Positions 5,875-14,306 are shown, counted from the first letter of the stretch. The stretch: DNA of 16,516 nucleotides from Bacillota bacterium (GCA_023459795.1 JAEWSP010000010.1:1-16516), one strand, 5' to 3'. Notes: generated by a model not told the origin, from the letters alone. Translations and numbers: made by a program.

Positions 5875-8565
5875 ATGAAGAAAGAAATCAAAGAGCGCAG
5901 CAAGAAGCTGCGCCTTGCTTCCGATCAGGAAGTAAGGAAGATTGCAAGCCTGACCAAAGAGGAGGCTTTGCAGTATTTCCATACGACATTAGACGGCCTA
6001 AGCGAAGAGCAGGTTTCCGATTCCCGGGATCAGAAAGGGGAGAATATCATCCATTCTAGGAAAGGCCCTTCCCTTTTCAAGAGGCTTTTTGACGCCTTAA
6101 TCAATCCGTTCTCCTTGATCCTGATGCTCTTAAGCGTCGTGGCCCTGTTTACGGACGTCCTCTACCCGAGGGACGGGAAGAAGGACTTCTCGACCTTCGT
6201 CATCATCGTCTCGATGGTCCTGCTTTCCGGTCTTCTCCGTTTCATCCAGGAATCCAAATCCGGCAAGGAGGCAGCCAAGATTGCTTCCGCCATCTCGACG
6301 ACTACTGCCATCAAGAGAAAAGGAGAAGACCGGAAGGAGATACCTCTTGCAGAGGTAGTCTCCGGGGATATCGTCTTCCTGGGAAGAGGGGATATCATCC
6401 CGGCGGATATCCGTCTTGTGTCCACGAAGGATTTTTTCGTCTCGGAAAGCTCCTTGAACGGGGAGAGCGAACCGGTCGAAAGGTTTACGGAGAACAGCCC
6501 CAAGGACAAGCAGGCCCTGACGGAGCTTTCCGACATCGTCTATATGGGAACGACGGTCATCTCCGGAGCTGCCATCGGGCTAGTCATCCGGGTCGGGGAT
6601 TCCACGATGATCGGCGGAATGGCAAAGAACCTTGAAGGGAAGAAGGAGAAGACCTCCTTCGAGAAGGGAGTGAACTCCATCTCCAAGGTCCTTTTAGTCT
6701 TCATGGCTGTCATGACTCCGCTTGTCTTCCTTATCAACGGCTTCAGGAAGAACGACTGGATGGAAGCTTTCCTATTTGCAGTTTCGATTGCCGTCGGCCT
6801 TACCCCAGAGATGCTTCCGATGATCGTCACGACCTGCCTTGCCAAAGGAAGCGTAAGGATGAGCAGGAAGAAGGTCATCGTCAAGAACCTGAACTCCATC
6901 CAGGACTTGGGAGCTATCGATATCCTCTGCACGGACAAGACCGGGACCCTTACGAAAGACAAGGTAGTCCTGGAAAAGCATATCAATGTAGAAGGGAAGG
7001 AAGACGACCGGGTATTAAGGCATGCCTTCCTGAACTCCTACTACCAGTCCGGACTCACCAACCTTATCGACAATGCCATCGTCGACAAGGAGAAAGAACT
7101 CCTGGGAGAAAAAGGCTATCTCTCCCTCACGGACAACTACCGCAAAGTGGACGAGATTCCGTTCGACTTCGAACGGAGGAGGATGTCGGTTGTCGTCGAA
7201 GACAAGGACGGGAAGAGACAGCTGATCACGAAAGGTGCCTTGGAAGAGATCCTCTCCATCTGCTCCTATGCCGACTACGGGGATTCCATCAAGCCTCTGG
7301 ACAAGGAAGTCGTTGCTTTCATCCGGAAGAAGGCAAACTCCATGTCCAGCGTCGGAATGAGGGTTATTGCTATTGCCCAGAGAACCTCCCCGGAAGTCCT
7401 GGGGAACTTCTCCGTCGAAGACGAGAAGGATATGGTTCTGATCGGATTCCTGGCTTTCTTCGATCCGCCGAAGGAATCGGCAAAATCGGCTCTTGACGCA
7501 ATTAAGAAGCAGCACATAAAGATCAAAATCCTGACCGGAGATTCCGAGAGGGTCACCGCCTATATCTGCAGCCAGGTAGGGCTGGACAGCTCCCCTATCG
7601 TCCTTGGCCCGGAAATCGAATCCATGGAGGATGAGGAGCTGCAGAAGACTGTGGAGACGTATTCCATCTTCGCCCGGCTCTCCCCCGAGGACAAAGGAAG
7701 GATCGTCTCCCTTCTGAAGAGGAACGGCCATTCCGTCGGCTACATGGGAGACGGAATCAACGATACGGCAGCCTTGAAGGCTGCCGATGTCGGAATCTCC
7801 GTGGACAGCGCCTCCGATATCTGCAAGGAAACAGCCAGCGGCATCCTCCTGGAGAAGGATCTCATGGTCCTGGAGGAAGGAATCAAGGAGGGAAGAAAGA
7901 CTTTCACGAACATGATGAAGTACCTGAAGATCACCGCCTCGAGCAACTTCGGCAATGTCTTCAGCGTGCTCGTTGCTTCCGCATTCCTGCCTTTCCTGCC
8001 TATGGAACCTGTCCACCTCCTTATGCTGAACCTGATCTACGACATCATGTGCATCGGGCTTCCCTGGGACAATGTCGACCCTGAATACCTCGAGAAGCCG
8101 AGAAACTGGGATTCCAAATCCGTCATCTCCTTCATGCTGGCTTTCGGACCCTTAAGCTCCATCTTCGATATCCTGACTTTCCTGGTCCTCTTCTTCCTGA
8201 TTTCGCCGGGGGCAGCAGGAGGCAGCTATGCTAGCCTTAATGCCGCCGGGAAGGAAACCTTCAAGGCTGTCTTCCAGAGCGGATGGTTCGTGGAGTCGAT
8301 GTTCACCCAGACCCTTGTCATCCTGATGCTTAGGAGCCGCCACCTGCCTTTCTACAAGAGCACTCCTTCCAGGCTTCTTGTGCTCTTGGATGTCGTCGGC
8401 CTTGTTCTTGTTACTTCTCTTCCCTACACTCCGGTAGGACGGATCCTCGGTCTTGGTGCCTTGCCGGGACTCTATTACGCCTTCCTCCTTCTCTTTATCG
8501 CCGGTTATATGCTCTTCTGCACGGTTGCCAAGAAGTTTTACGTCAGGAAGAGAGACTTATTGTAG
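5875..8565 (+). CDS. mgtA: Mg2+-translocating P-type ATPase
   Basis: This 896-aa P3B-type ATPase imports Mg2+ across the cytoplasmic membrane at the cost of ATP. The order of parts matches MgtA: a cation-ATPase N-terminal segment (about 1-75), two membrane helices, the actuator domain with NGESEPVE (GES at 196-198), two more helices with the MgtA-type GLTPEMLPMIVTT segment, and the phosphorylation motif DKTGT with catalytic D354. The nucleotide domain has a TKGALEEI segment, the hinge has GDGIND (625-630), and six C-terminal helices include LMLNLIYDIMC and GLPWDNVDPE. Nothing is missing and the length is right for MgtA (about 900 aa). The start at 5875 has AAAGGAG about 9 nt upstream. The M-box leader provides low-Mg2+ induction. 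A hairpin terminator at 8621 ends the transcript. Confidence 0.97.
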   Translation: MKKEIKERSKKLRLASDQEVRKIASLTKEEALQYFHTTLDGLSEEQVSDSRDQKGENIIHSRKGPSLFKRLFDALINPFSLILMLLSVVALFTDVLYPRDGKKDFSTFVIIVSMVLLSGLLRFIQESKSGKEAAKIASAISTTTAIKRKGEDRKEIPLAEVVSGDIVFLGRGDIIPADIRLVSTKDFFVSESSLNGESEPVERFTENSPKDKQALTELSDIVYMGTTVISGAAIGLVIRVGDSTMIGGMAKNLEGKKEKTSFEKGVNSISKVLLVFMAVMTPLVFLINGFRKNDWMEAFLFAVSIAVGLTPEMLPMIVTTCLAKGSVRMSRKKVIVKNLNSIQDLGAIDILCTDKTGTLTKDKVVLEKHINVEGKEDDRVLRHAFLNSYYQSGLTNLIDNAIVDKEKELLGEKGYLSLTDNYRKVDEIPFDFERRRMSVVVEDKDGKRQLITKGALEEILSICSYADYGDSIKPLDKEVVAFIRKKANSMSSVGMRVIAIAQRTSPEVLGNFSVEDEKDMVLIGFLAFFDPPKESAKSALDAIKKQHIKIKILTGDSERVTAYICSQVGLDSSPIVLGPEIESMEDEELQKTVETYSIFARLSPEDKGRIVSLLKRNGHSVGYMGDGINDTAALKAADVGISVDSASDICKETASGILLEKDLMVLEEGIKEGRKTFTNMMKYLKITASSNFGNVFSVLVASAFLPFLPMEPVHLLMLNLIYDIMCIGLPWDNVDPEYLEKPRNWDSKSVISFMLAFGPLSSIFDILTFLVLFFLISPGAAGGSYASLNAAGKETFKAVFQSGWFVESMFTQTLVILMLRSRHLPFYKSTPSRLLVLLDVVGLVLVTSLPYTPVGRILGLGALPGLYYAFLLLFIAGYMLFCTVAKKFYVRKRDLL

Positions 8566-8620
8566 AAATAGGGTACACATTACTCTTCCATAGGCATATT
8601 CCGTTGCGGTTATCACAGCG

Positions 8621-8646
8621 GGAAAAGAAAGTCTTTTCCTCTTTTT
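8621..8646 (+). terminator. Terminator of mgtA
   Basis: GGAAAAGA (8621-8628) and TCTTTTCC (8632-8639) form an 8-bp stem with a 3-nt loop. It is followed by TCTTTTT, 56 bp after the mgtA stop. Confidence 0.75.
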
Positions 8647-8972
8647 GCCGTCAATATTCCTTCCAGATTATCTCCATGTAGCTTAATTTTTCTTTCATCC
8701 CTTTGACAGCCGCCAACTAATCTTGGCAATTCTCATTCGGGAATTTGGCGTACATATCTAAAAGGAGGCCTACCGATCAAGAAGGACCCCAAAAGGAATT
8801 CTTCTTGTTCGGGAGGTAAGGTGGCCAAGGCATTTAGGAGGGTAGGCGAAAATCCAAGCCCGACGTCATCCGGAAACAGGAATAAAGCAAAGGGATTTTG
8901 CAGGTAAGGCTGTTCCTCAGCCCAGCATATGGCTTTCGCTACAAGGCTGGAGCTTTTGCAGCTTCAAATAAA
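8647..8972 (+). other. Unassigned intergenic region with strong RNA-like structure
   Basis: This 326-bp stretch lies between two convergent genes and holds no ORF with a start and ribosome site. It can fold strongly. CCGATCAAGAAG (8773-8784) pairs with CTTCTTGTTCGG (8801-8812) with a single U-U mismatch. GGCC at 8767-8770 and 8823-8826 can close around it. GCCAA (8712-8716) can pair with either of two TTGGC copies (8723-8727 or 8745-8749). A perfect -35 TTGACA lies at 8703-8708, but the -10 region (around 8725-8731) is poor. On the minus strand a start-less frame of about 80 codons is open from 8967 to 8743. It may be a small RNA, a decayed gene or a decayed mobile element. It does not match RNase P, tmRNA, SRP or 6S RNA as I know them. 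Strand is given as plus only provisionally. Confidence 0.4.
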
Positions 8973-8998
8973 ACAGCACCTGCTTTTGCAGGTGCTGT
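8967..8998 (-). terminator. Terminator of the ABC-F gene
   Basis: An 11-bp perfect stem, ACAGCACCTGC (8973-8983 on the plus strand) with GCAGGTGCTGT (8988-8998), has a TTTT loop. On the minus strand it is followed by TTTTATTTG, just 5 bp after the ABC-F stop. It could also stop leftover plus-strand transcription. Confidence 0.85.
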
Positions 8999-9003
8999 TG
9001 CTA

Positions 9004-10599
9004 TTAGATCGACTTCTTCTCGGTGTTGTAGAGATATTCTTCGAATTCATCGAAGGTCAGGATCTTGTCGAGGAAGGAACCGTCGGCGCGGAGATAGATG
9101 ATCCTGTTGGCAATGGAGTTCAGAAGCTCCCGGTCGTGGGAGGAGAAGAGAAGAACGGACTTCGTCTCCAGCATCGCCTTGTTCAGGGATTCGATAGCCT
9201 CCAGGTCGAGGTGGTTCGTCGGATCATCGAGAAGGATGAGGTTTCCAGGATTCAGCATGATCTTGCAGAATCTGAGCCTTACCTTCTCACCGCCGGAAAG
9301 GACTTTGACTTTCTTCAAAGCCTCTTCCCCGGAGAAGAGCATTCTTCCCAAGTATCCGCGGATATAGGCATCCGTATCTTCTTTTCCGTAGGGGCGGAGG
9401 AAATTGACGAGGCTTTCGTCGATGTTGTCGAGTTCCGAAAAGGAAGAAGGAATGTAATCCGGATGGATGGTGATGCCCATCTTGCTTTTGCCGGAATCAA
9501 AAGTATCCTTTCCGGCGATGCAGTCGAAGAGCTTCGTAATAGCAAGAGAGTTGTCGGCAACGAAGGCAACCTTGTCCGTATTCCGGATCGTAAAGGAGAG
9601 ATTCGAGAAGAATCCTTCCTTGCTGGCGTTCTCCAAAGTGAGGACATCGTTTCCGAGCAGGAACTCGGAGCGGAAATCGATGAAAGGATAACGGCGGCTG
9701 GAAGGCTTGATTTCATCCAGGTCGATCTTCTCCAAAGACTTCTTCCGGGAAGTAGCCTGCTTGGATTTGCTGGCGTTGGCAGAGAAACGGCGGATGAAAT
9801 CCTGCAGTTCCTTGATCCGCTCTTCCTTCTTCTTGTTCTGATCCCGCATCTGGGTTTGGATGAGCTGGCTCGATTTGACCCAGAAGTCATAGTTTCCGAC
9901 AAACAGGTTGATGGCATTGTAGTCGACATCCAGAATCCTGGTGCAGACCTTGTTGAGGAAGTAACGGTCATGGGAGACGATAAGAATGGTGTTCTCGAAG
10001 TTGATGAGGAATTCCTCCAGCCAGTTGCAGGCGTGTACGTCCAGGTTATTCGTAGGCTCATCGAGGATCAGGATATCCGGATTTCCGAATAGTGCCTGAG
10101 CAAGAAGAACCTTCACCTTCATCCTCGCATCGAGCTCTCCCATCTTCTTGTGATGGAATTCAGTTGGAATACCAAGTTCCACCAGTAAGGAGGTGGCATC
10201 CGTTTCGGCATTCCAGCCATTCATCTCGGCGAATTCCGTCTCCAGCTCTCCTGCCTTCTCTCCGTCCTTGTCCGAGAAATCAGCCTTTGCATAAAGGGCA
10301 TCTTTCTCATCCATAATTTCCACCAGGTGCTTATGGCCAAGCAGAACGGTTCTTAAAACCTCCACGTCATCGAAAGCGTTGTGGTCCTGACGGAGAATCG
10401 ACATTCTCTCCTTGGGGTCCTTGGTTACAATTCCGCTGGTGGGCTCGAGTTCTCCCGAGATGATACGGAGAAGGGTAGATTTTCCGGCACCGTTGGCACC
10501 GATTATTCCGTAGCACTGGCCCGGAGTGAAGGCAACATTGACATCCTTGAAGAGGACCCTTCCTCCGAACTGCATCGAAACATTGGAAATATTCAGCAT
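9004..10599 (-). CDS. ykpA: ABC-F ATPase of the YkpA/YbiT type
   Basis: This 531-aa cytosolic protein has two ABC domains and no membrane part. ABC-F proteins act on the ribosome, in translation or antibiotic protection. Domain 1 has Walker A GANGAGKS (34-41) and Walker B LILDEPTNNLD. Its signature reads GELDARMKVKVLL instead of LSGGQ. The linker (about 235-305) has the YkpA-like FSANASKSKQATSRKK and KPSSRRYPF segments. Domain 2 has an intact VLSGGEKVR signature. Its Walker B is LLDDPTNHLD, with Asp for the usual Glu. Its Walker A is degenerate (VADNSLAITKL, about 347-357) and lacks the GK. The ATG at 10599 is preceded by AAGGAG; a TTG 18 nt upstream is less likely. No antibiotic-resistance subfamily is indicated. 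Own promoter and terminator suggest a single-gene unit. Confidence 0.93.
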   Translation of the reverse strand: MLNISNVSMQFGGRVLFKDVNVAFTPGQCYGIIGANGAGKSTLLRIISGELEPTSGIVTKDPKERMSILRQDHNAFDDVEVLRTVLLGHKHLVEIMDEKDALYAKADFSDKDGEKAGELETEFAEMNGWNAETDATSLLVELGIPTEFHHKKMGELDARMKVKVLLAQALFGNPDILILDEPTNNLDVHACNWLEEFLINFENTILIVSHDRYFLNKVCTRILDVDYNAINLFVGNYDFWVKSSQLIQTQMRDQNKKKEERIKELQDFIRRFSANASKSKQATSRKKSLEKIDLDEIKPSSRRYPFIDFRSEFLLGNDVLTLENASKEGFFSNLSFTIRNTDKVAFVADNSLAITKLFDCIAGKDTFDSGKSKMGITIHPDYIPSSFSELDNIDESLVNFLRPYGKEDTDAYIRGYLGRMLFSGEEALKKVKVLSGGEKVRLRFCKIMLNPGNLILLDDPTNHLDLEAIESLNKAMLETKSVLLFSSHDRELLNSIANRIIYLRADGSFLDKILTFDEFEEYLYNTEKKSI

Positions 10600-10630
10600 T
10601 TCATTTTCTCCTTCCAAAACTCAGCCTTAG

Positions 10631-10639
10631 ATTCTACCA
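10631..10639 (-). promoter_or_regulatory. Possible extended -10 promoter of the ABC-F gene
   Basis: The minus strand reads TGGTAGAAT, an extended -10 (TGn plus TAGAAT). This gives a leader of about 25 nt before the ATG at 10599. No convincing -35 is seen. The rest of the gap up to 10779 is T-rich on the minus strand. It includes a weak A-U hairpin followed by CTTTTT (near 10723-10745) that may end the permease transcript. Confidence 0.4.
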
Positions 10640-10779
10640 ATTCCGGAGAAGGAATCCTAGCTTACCGGGCACTTTAAGGGAAGTAAGTGTTTACCCCGGA
10701 AGAAATGGCACCGCAAAAAGAAAGAAGAATTCTTTTTCCGTCTCAAAAAAATAAAACAGGGAAAGAAAAAAAGCCTCGC

Positions 10780-11754
10780 CTACTTCGCCGTATTTTTTAG
10801 AAGAGTACTCCTGTTCTTTCCTTCTCTTCCCTTCAGGAAGACCAGAAGAGAATAAGCTAGAAGCAGTCCGACCACGGTAAGTCCGATGATCAGGAAGGCG
10901 GTAGAAACGCTGACCTTGTTCCCGTAGGCTTCGATCCGGATATCGAATCCCTTCCCTAGGGCATCCGTTGCCTTCAAGGCGTTCTCTGCACCGATTGCCG
11001 TCCCAAGTTCCTTCTCCAGGGCATCGAGAACCCCGGACATAAGGAAATGCCGCAAGATCATCGTTCCATAGGTCCCCGGGAGGGCATAGCAGACATTGGC
11101 TACCCCTTTGCTGAAAGAGGAGATCGGCATATAGGCGCCGCAGATGAATCCGTATAAGGAGCTGATAGTGATGGAGCAGGCCGTAACGGTACCCTGGCTT
11201 TTCATAAAGCTCATCAGGATGGAGGCAAACAGGGAACCGAAGAGGGTAATCAGGATAACGGCCAGGAGCAGAAAAAGAACATCCAGCGCCGAAAGGAACC
11301 ACCCGGAGATTGCAATATAGAGGAATCCCAGCACCAGGGCAATGCCGCTTACGGCAAGAGTGGAGATGCAGTTGGAAGCAAAATAGGATAAGGAGATGAC
11401 AATCCTCTTTACCGGTGCTGCTTCGATATCCTGGATGCAGCCCTTGTTCTTGTCGTCGACAACGATCGTGTTGGAGCAGAATGTCATGGTGACACAGCTG
11501 GTTGCCAGAATCGAGGAAAGAAGCAGGGAAGAGGAGAAACCATGGAGAAGCTTGGAAGAGATCGTCTCGATTCCGAAGTTCTTCAGGATAGAGAGAAGGG
11601 AATCCTCATAAACGCCTTTCAGGAAAGTCATGTAGAGTACGACTAGTACAACCGGGGTAATCAAAGAGCAGAGAAGCGATCCCTTGTCTTTGAGGAAGAC
11701 CTTCATGTCTCGCTTGGTAAGGCACCAGAAATCAGAAATATCTTTCTTAAGCAT
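10780..11754 (-). CDS. ABC-2 type transporter permease
   Basis: This 324-aa integral membrane subunit has about six hydrophobic segments: one near residue 30, then a cluster from about 85 to 240, and one near the C-terminus. It belongs to the ABC-2/DrrB-NodJ type of exporter permease. A soluble stretch of about 50 residues (GVLDALEKELG to EAYGNKVSV) lies before the last helix. The start at 11754 overlaps the end of the ATPase gene by 8 bp, which implies translational coupling. A more upstream start would lie deep inside the ATPase gene and is not needed. With the ATPase and TetR it forms a typical regulated efflux operon. The substrate cannot be told from sequence; drugs, bacteriocins or lipids are the usual cargo. 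Confidence 0.88.
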   Translation of the reverse strand: MLKKDISDFWCLTKRDMKVFLKDKGSLLCSLITPVVLVVLYMTFLKGVYEDSLLSILKNFGIETISSKLLHGFSSSLLLSSILATSCVTMTFCSNTIVVDDKNKGCIQDIEAAPVKRIVISLSYFASNCISTLAVSGIALVLGFLYIAISGWFLSALDVLFLLLAVILITLFGSLFASILMSFMKSQGTVTACSITISSLYGFICGAYMPISSFSKGVANVCYALPGTYGTMILRHFLMSGVLDALEKELGTAIGAENALKATDALGKGFDIRIEAYGNKVSVSTAFLIIGLTVVGLLLAYSLLVFLKGREGKNRSTLLKNTAK

Positions 11755-12676
11755 GTTTTTCTTCCCCTTTGGTAATCTCTGTCCCCGTAACGGCAAGGAA
11801 GACGTCGTCCATCTTCCCCTTAATCACTTCGAAATCAGTAAATGCATCCGGATACTTCAAGAGCAGTTCACGTGCCTTGGAAGAGTTCTCGATTCTTATC
11901 TTCATTCTATCCTCTTCTTCTTTGCATTCGAGGCTTTCCAATTTTACCATCTCTTTCTGCTTGTCCCCGAAATGGTAGAAGTATAGGAAGTCATGGCTGT
12001 ACTTCTCCTTCAGTTCGATAGGAGAACCGTTAGCCACTATCTTCCCGTGGTCAAGGATGACGACATAGTGGGCTTCGGCAGCCTCTTCCATGTAGTGGGT
12101 AGTAAGGAAAACAGTAAGTCCTTTTTCCTCTCTCTCCTTGTCGATAACCTTCCAGACCGTCTTCCTGGTCTGGGGATCCAGTCCGGTCGTCGGTTCATCC
12201 AGGATCAGAATGGAAGGCCTATGGAATAGTGCCCTCGCAATATCGACTCTTCTCTTCTGGCCGCCGGATAGCTTCCCCAGAGGTCTATTCAGGATCGGTT
12301 CCAGGTCGAGTTCTTCCACGACTTCCTTAAGCCTATCCTCGAATTTCGTCCCCGTATATCCGTATAAACCTTCCTTGTATCGGAGATTCTCTCTGACCGT
12401 CAGGAAACGGTCGAGGACTCCGCTCTGGTAGACGATTCCGACTTGGCTTCGGATATTATCGATGTTCGCGTCGATGTTAAGCCCGTTGATAAGGATTGTC
12501 CCCTCATCCTTCCGTAGAGCACCCGTAATCATATTGATGGTCGTCGACTTTCCGGCGCCGTTCAGTCCCAGGAATGCAAAAAGCTCTCCTTTATGAACGA
12601 CAAACGAAATGCCTTGGACAGCCTTCACATCCCCGAAGCTCTTCCATAGATTCCTGACTTCAATGCTGTTTTCCAT
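11747..12676 (-). CDS. ABC transporter ATPase, DrrA/CcmA type
   Basis: This 309-aa ATP-binding subunit powers the permease encoded next. Motifs are complete: Walker A GLNGAGKS (37-44), Q-loop YQSG (Q84), signature LSGGQKRRVDIARAL (136-150), Walker B ILILDEPTTGLD (156-167) and H-loop LTTHYMEEA. The C-terminal extension of about 90 residues, ending with a segment like MDDVFLAVTG, is characteristic of the DrrA-type drug and antibiotic exporters. I chose the ATG at 12676 (MENSIEV) because AAGGGG lies 7 nt upstream and conserved sequence starts there. This start lies inside the end of tetR (17-bp overlap). The stop overlaps the permease start by 8 bp. Confidence 0.93.
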   Translation of the reverse strand: MENSIEVRNLWKSFGDVKAVQGISFVVHKGELFAFLGLNGAGKSTTINMITGALRKDEGTILINGLNIDANIDNIRSQVGIVYQSGVLDRFLTVRENLRYKEGLYGYTGTKFEDRLKEVVEELDLEPILNRPLGKLSGGQKRRVDIARALFHRPSILILDEPTTGLDPQTRKTVWKVIDKEREEKGLTVFLTTHYMEEAAEAHYVVILDHGKIVANGSPIELKEKYSHDFLYFYHFGDKQKEMVKLESLECKEEEDRMKIRIENSSKARELLLKYPDAFTDFEVIKGKMDDVFLAVTGTEITKGEEKHA

Positions 12677-13250
12677 TTCCCGGCCCCTTTCTTTCTTCCG
12701 CAAACTTCAGAAGGATTCCCTGTACGACATCGGTAAGCATCCCGCTAATGCTCTCCGGCGGGAAACTGGCGGTCCCGGTAACGATTGCGACTGCAAGACC
12801 ATGAGTGAATATCCAGCTTTCGAAGTAGAGACGGTCCGTCTCTTCTTCGGAGATATGGTATTCCTCCTTTATGCTCTTCCGGATGGAGGAAGCATTATGG
12901 TCGATAGTGAAATGGTTGTATGTCTGGTCGTTTTCGGACATGAAGATGAGACGGAAGAGATTTCTTTTCTCGGAAGCAAAACAGATGTAGGCAATACCGA
13001 CCGCTTTGAACGGCTTTGTCTTCTTCTGGAGGGCTTCCAGAAGCAATCCGTCATATACCGCATAGGCTTTTTCCTTTACTCCGGAAAGAATCTCCTCCAT
13101 TCCGTGGAAAAGGGTGAAGAGCGGCTGCGTGGAAGTATGGAGAGCCATCGCCAAAGAGCGGGAAGAGAGGGCTTCTACGCCTTTTTCTTCCGTAATCTTC
13201 AGCGCGGTATCAAGCACTTCTTCCTTGGTAAGGATTCTCTTTCTTGGCAT
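12660..13250 (-). CDS. TetR/AcrR-family transcriptional regulator
   Basis: This 196-aa repressor is the first gene of the efflux operon. The N-terminal TetR domain (about 1-50) includes VLDTALKITEEKGVEALSSR and the recognition-helix region SLAMALHTSTQPLF. The C-terminal ligand-binding part contains FESWIFTHGLAVAIV, typical of the TetR/AcrR group with a WHG-like C-terminal domain. It overlaps the ATPase gene by 17 bp, so regulator and transporter are made from one mRNA. Autoregulation is therefore likely, with a transported ligand as inducer. The ATG at 13250 lies only about 9 nt after the predicted transcription start and has no ribosome site, which is unusual next to its SD-led neighbours. 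Confidence 0.92.
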   Translation of the reverse strand: MPRKRILTKEEVLDTALKITEEKGVEALSSRSLAMALHTSTQPLFTLFHGMEEILSGVKEKAYAVYDGLLLEALQKKTKPFKAVGIAYICFASEKRNLFRLIFMSENDQTYNHFTIDHNASSIRKSIKEEYHISEEETDRLYFESWIFTHGLAVAIVTGTASFPPESISGMLTDVVQGILLKFAEERKGPGNGKQH

Positions 13251-13265
13251 AAAAGAACAGGCGTT

Positions 13266-13294
13266 ATTATATTTTTGAAAACGTTATATGTCAA
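13266..13294 (-). promoter_or_regulatory. Perfect consensus promoter of the tetR-efflux operon
   Basis: On the minus strand the -35 TTGACA (13294-13289) and the -10 TATAAT (13271-13266) are both perfect and are separated by exactly 17 bp. The spacer and edges carry the direct repeat ATAACG and a TTTT-C-AAAA inverted repeat. These could be the TetR operator. Such a strong promoter normally needs tight repression. Confidence 0.88.
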
Positions 13295-13316
13295 GCTTAT
13301 CCGTTCGCGATTTTTC

Positions 13317-13348
13317 ACAAAAAAGCGGAGGAACTTAAGTTCCTCCGC
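13317..13348 (-). terminator. Terminator of rpiR
   Basis: A 24-bp perfect palindrome occupies 13325-13348: a 10-bp stem GCGGAGGAAC with its complement and a TTAA loop. It is followed on the minus strand by TTTTTTG. It begins 4 bp after the rpiR stop and separates rpiR from the tetR promoter. Confidence 0.93.
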
Positions 13349-13352
13349 ACTT

Positions 13353-14216
13353 TTACTGTTTCTTCCAGTCCGGGAAGACTTCGTAGGCCTGCTTGTAGAA
13401 ATGCTCCAGATCCTCGTTTCTCCTCTTTGCAAGGAGGGTGAACAGGATATCCAGGACATTCAGCTGTGCAATACTGGATTTCGTATTGTTCGTTCTCTTT
13501 CCATCCGCAACGGAAGCGTGGTGGAGGCAGTATTTTACAGCCCTAGAAATTCTATTCGAAGAATACTTGGTAAGTCCGACGGTTGCAGCCTTATTATCGG
13601 AAGCTATCTTCAGGGTTTTCATAAGCTCCGTGGATTCTCCGGAATAGGAAATAAAGAAGGCAACATCTTTCGGGGTAAGAATAGCGGCTGACAGGATCTG
13701 GTCCTGGAAGGATCCATAGGCCTGGCAGTCCAGTCCGATACGCTGGAATTTGAACATGGCTTCTCTGGCAGTAATTGCCGATCCGCCGATGCCATAGAAG
13801 CAGATCTTCCCGGCTTTATCCAATAGATTGACGACTTTGTCGACCATACGGGCATCCAGGATCTGGAAGGAGGTACGGATAGCTTCCGCATTGCCAAGAG
13901 ATACGTCCCGGATAGTTTGTTCTGTGGGACTTAGTTTCTTTCCCCGTTTATCGGTAATCGGAACATCCGCTATACTGAGTTCCGGAGAACTGACTTCCAG
14001 GAAAATAGCCTTGGACAGATCCGGATAGCCTTCAAAGCCTAGAAAGCGGCTATAGCGGCAGATCGTAGAAGGGCTGGAATGGCATGCTTTGGCAAGGTCG
14101 GTGATGGACATCATTGGAATTAAACTTAGGTTCCGTAAAATATACCGGGCAAGCATCTGCTCTTGTTTCGGAAGGGATGGGATAGATTCAGTGATTTTAA
14201 CAGCACAACTTCCCAT
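13353..14216 (-). CDS. RpiR/MurR-family regulator with SIS domain
   Basis: This 287-aa regulator of sugar or amino-sugar metabolism has an N-terminal HTH_6 domain (about 1-77) with MSITDLAKACHSSPSTICRYSR as the helix-turn-helix. The SIS sugar-phosphate-binding domain follows (about 110-260), with ICFYGIGGSA and FISYSGES as phosphate-binding loops. Family members bind phosphosugars such as MurNAc-6-P or ribose-5-P and usually repress catabolic genes. No sugar gene is present in this window, so its targets lie elsewhere or are novel. The ATG at 14216 is preceded by AGGGGGA, 9 nt away. An upstream start at 14291 would add 25 atypical residues and lacks a ribosome site. Confidence 0.92.
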   Translation of the reverse strand: MGSCAVKITESIPSLPKQEQMLARYILRNLSLIPMMSITDLAKACHSSPSTICRYSRFLGFEGYPDLSKAIFLEVSSPELSIADVPITDKRGKKLSPTEQTIRDVSLGNAEAIRTSFQILDARMVDKVVNLLDKAGKICFYGIGGSAITAREAMFKFQRIGLDCQAYGSFQDQILSAAILTPKDVAFFISYSGESTELMKTLKIASDNKAATVGLTKYSSNRISRAVKYCLHHASVADGKRTNNTKSSIAQLNVLDILFTLLAKRRNEDLEHFYKQAYEVFPDWKKQ

Positions 14217-14306
14217 TTTTGAATATCCCCCTATATATAATTTTAAAGCATCAGGAAAGGAATGTACATTTTTTATTATTTCGAAAACCAAAAATTAGCG
14301 CTTTTT

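Noticed and set aside
5688..6059. 123-codon plus-strand ORF.
   Set aside because: Starts inside the riboswitch, crosses its terminator and overlaps mgtA in another frame.
7015..8016. 333-codon minus-strand ORF.
   Set aside because: Antisense shadow of mgtA, caused by codon bias. The mgtA frame carries all catalytic motifs here.
8703..8731. Promoter for a small RNA (TTGACA at 8703).
   Set aside because: The -35 is perfect but the -10 at proper spacing (GGCAAT or GCAATT) is poor, so no promoter is called.
8929..10092. 387-codon plus-strand ORF.
   Set aside because: Lies mostly antisense to the well-supported ABC-F gene, has no ribosome site or known motif, and begins in the terminator region.
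10723..10779. Terminator of the ABC permease in the T-rich tract after its stop.
   Set aside because: Only a weak A-U hairpin is available, so it is mentioned but not listed as a terminator.
12609..13691. 360-codon plus-strand ORF.
   Set aside because: Runs antisense across parts of the ABC ATPase, tetR, a terminator and rpiR. Real genes with motifs explain the region.
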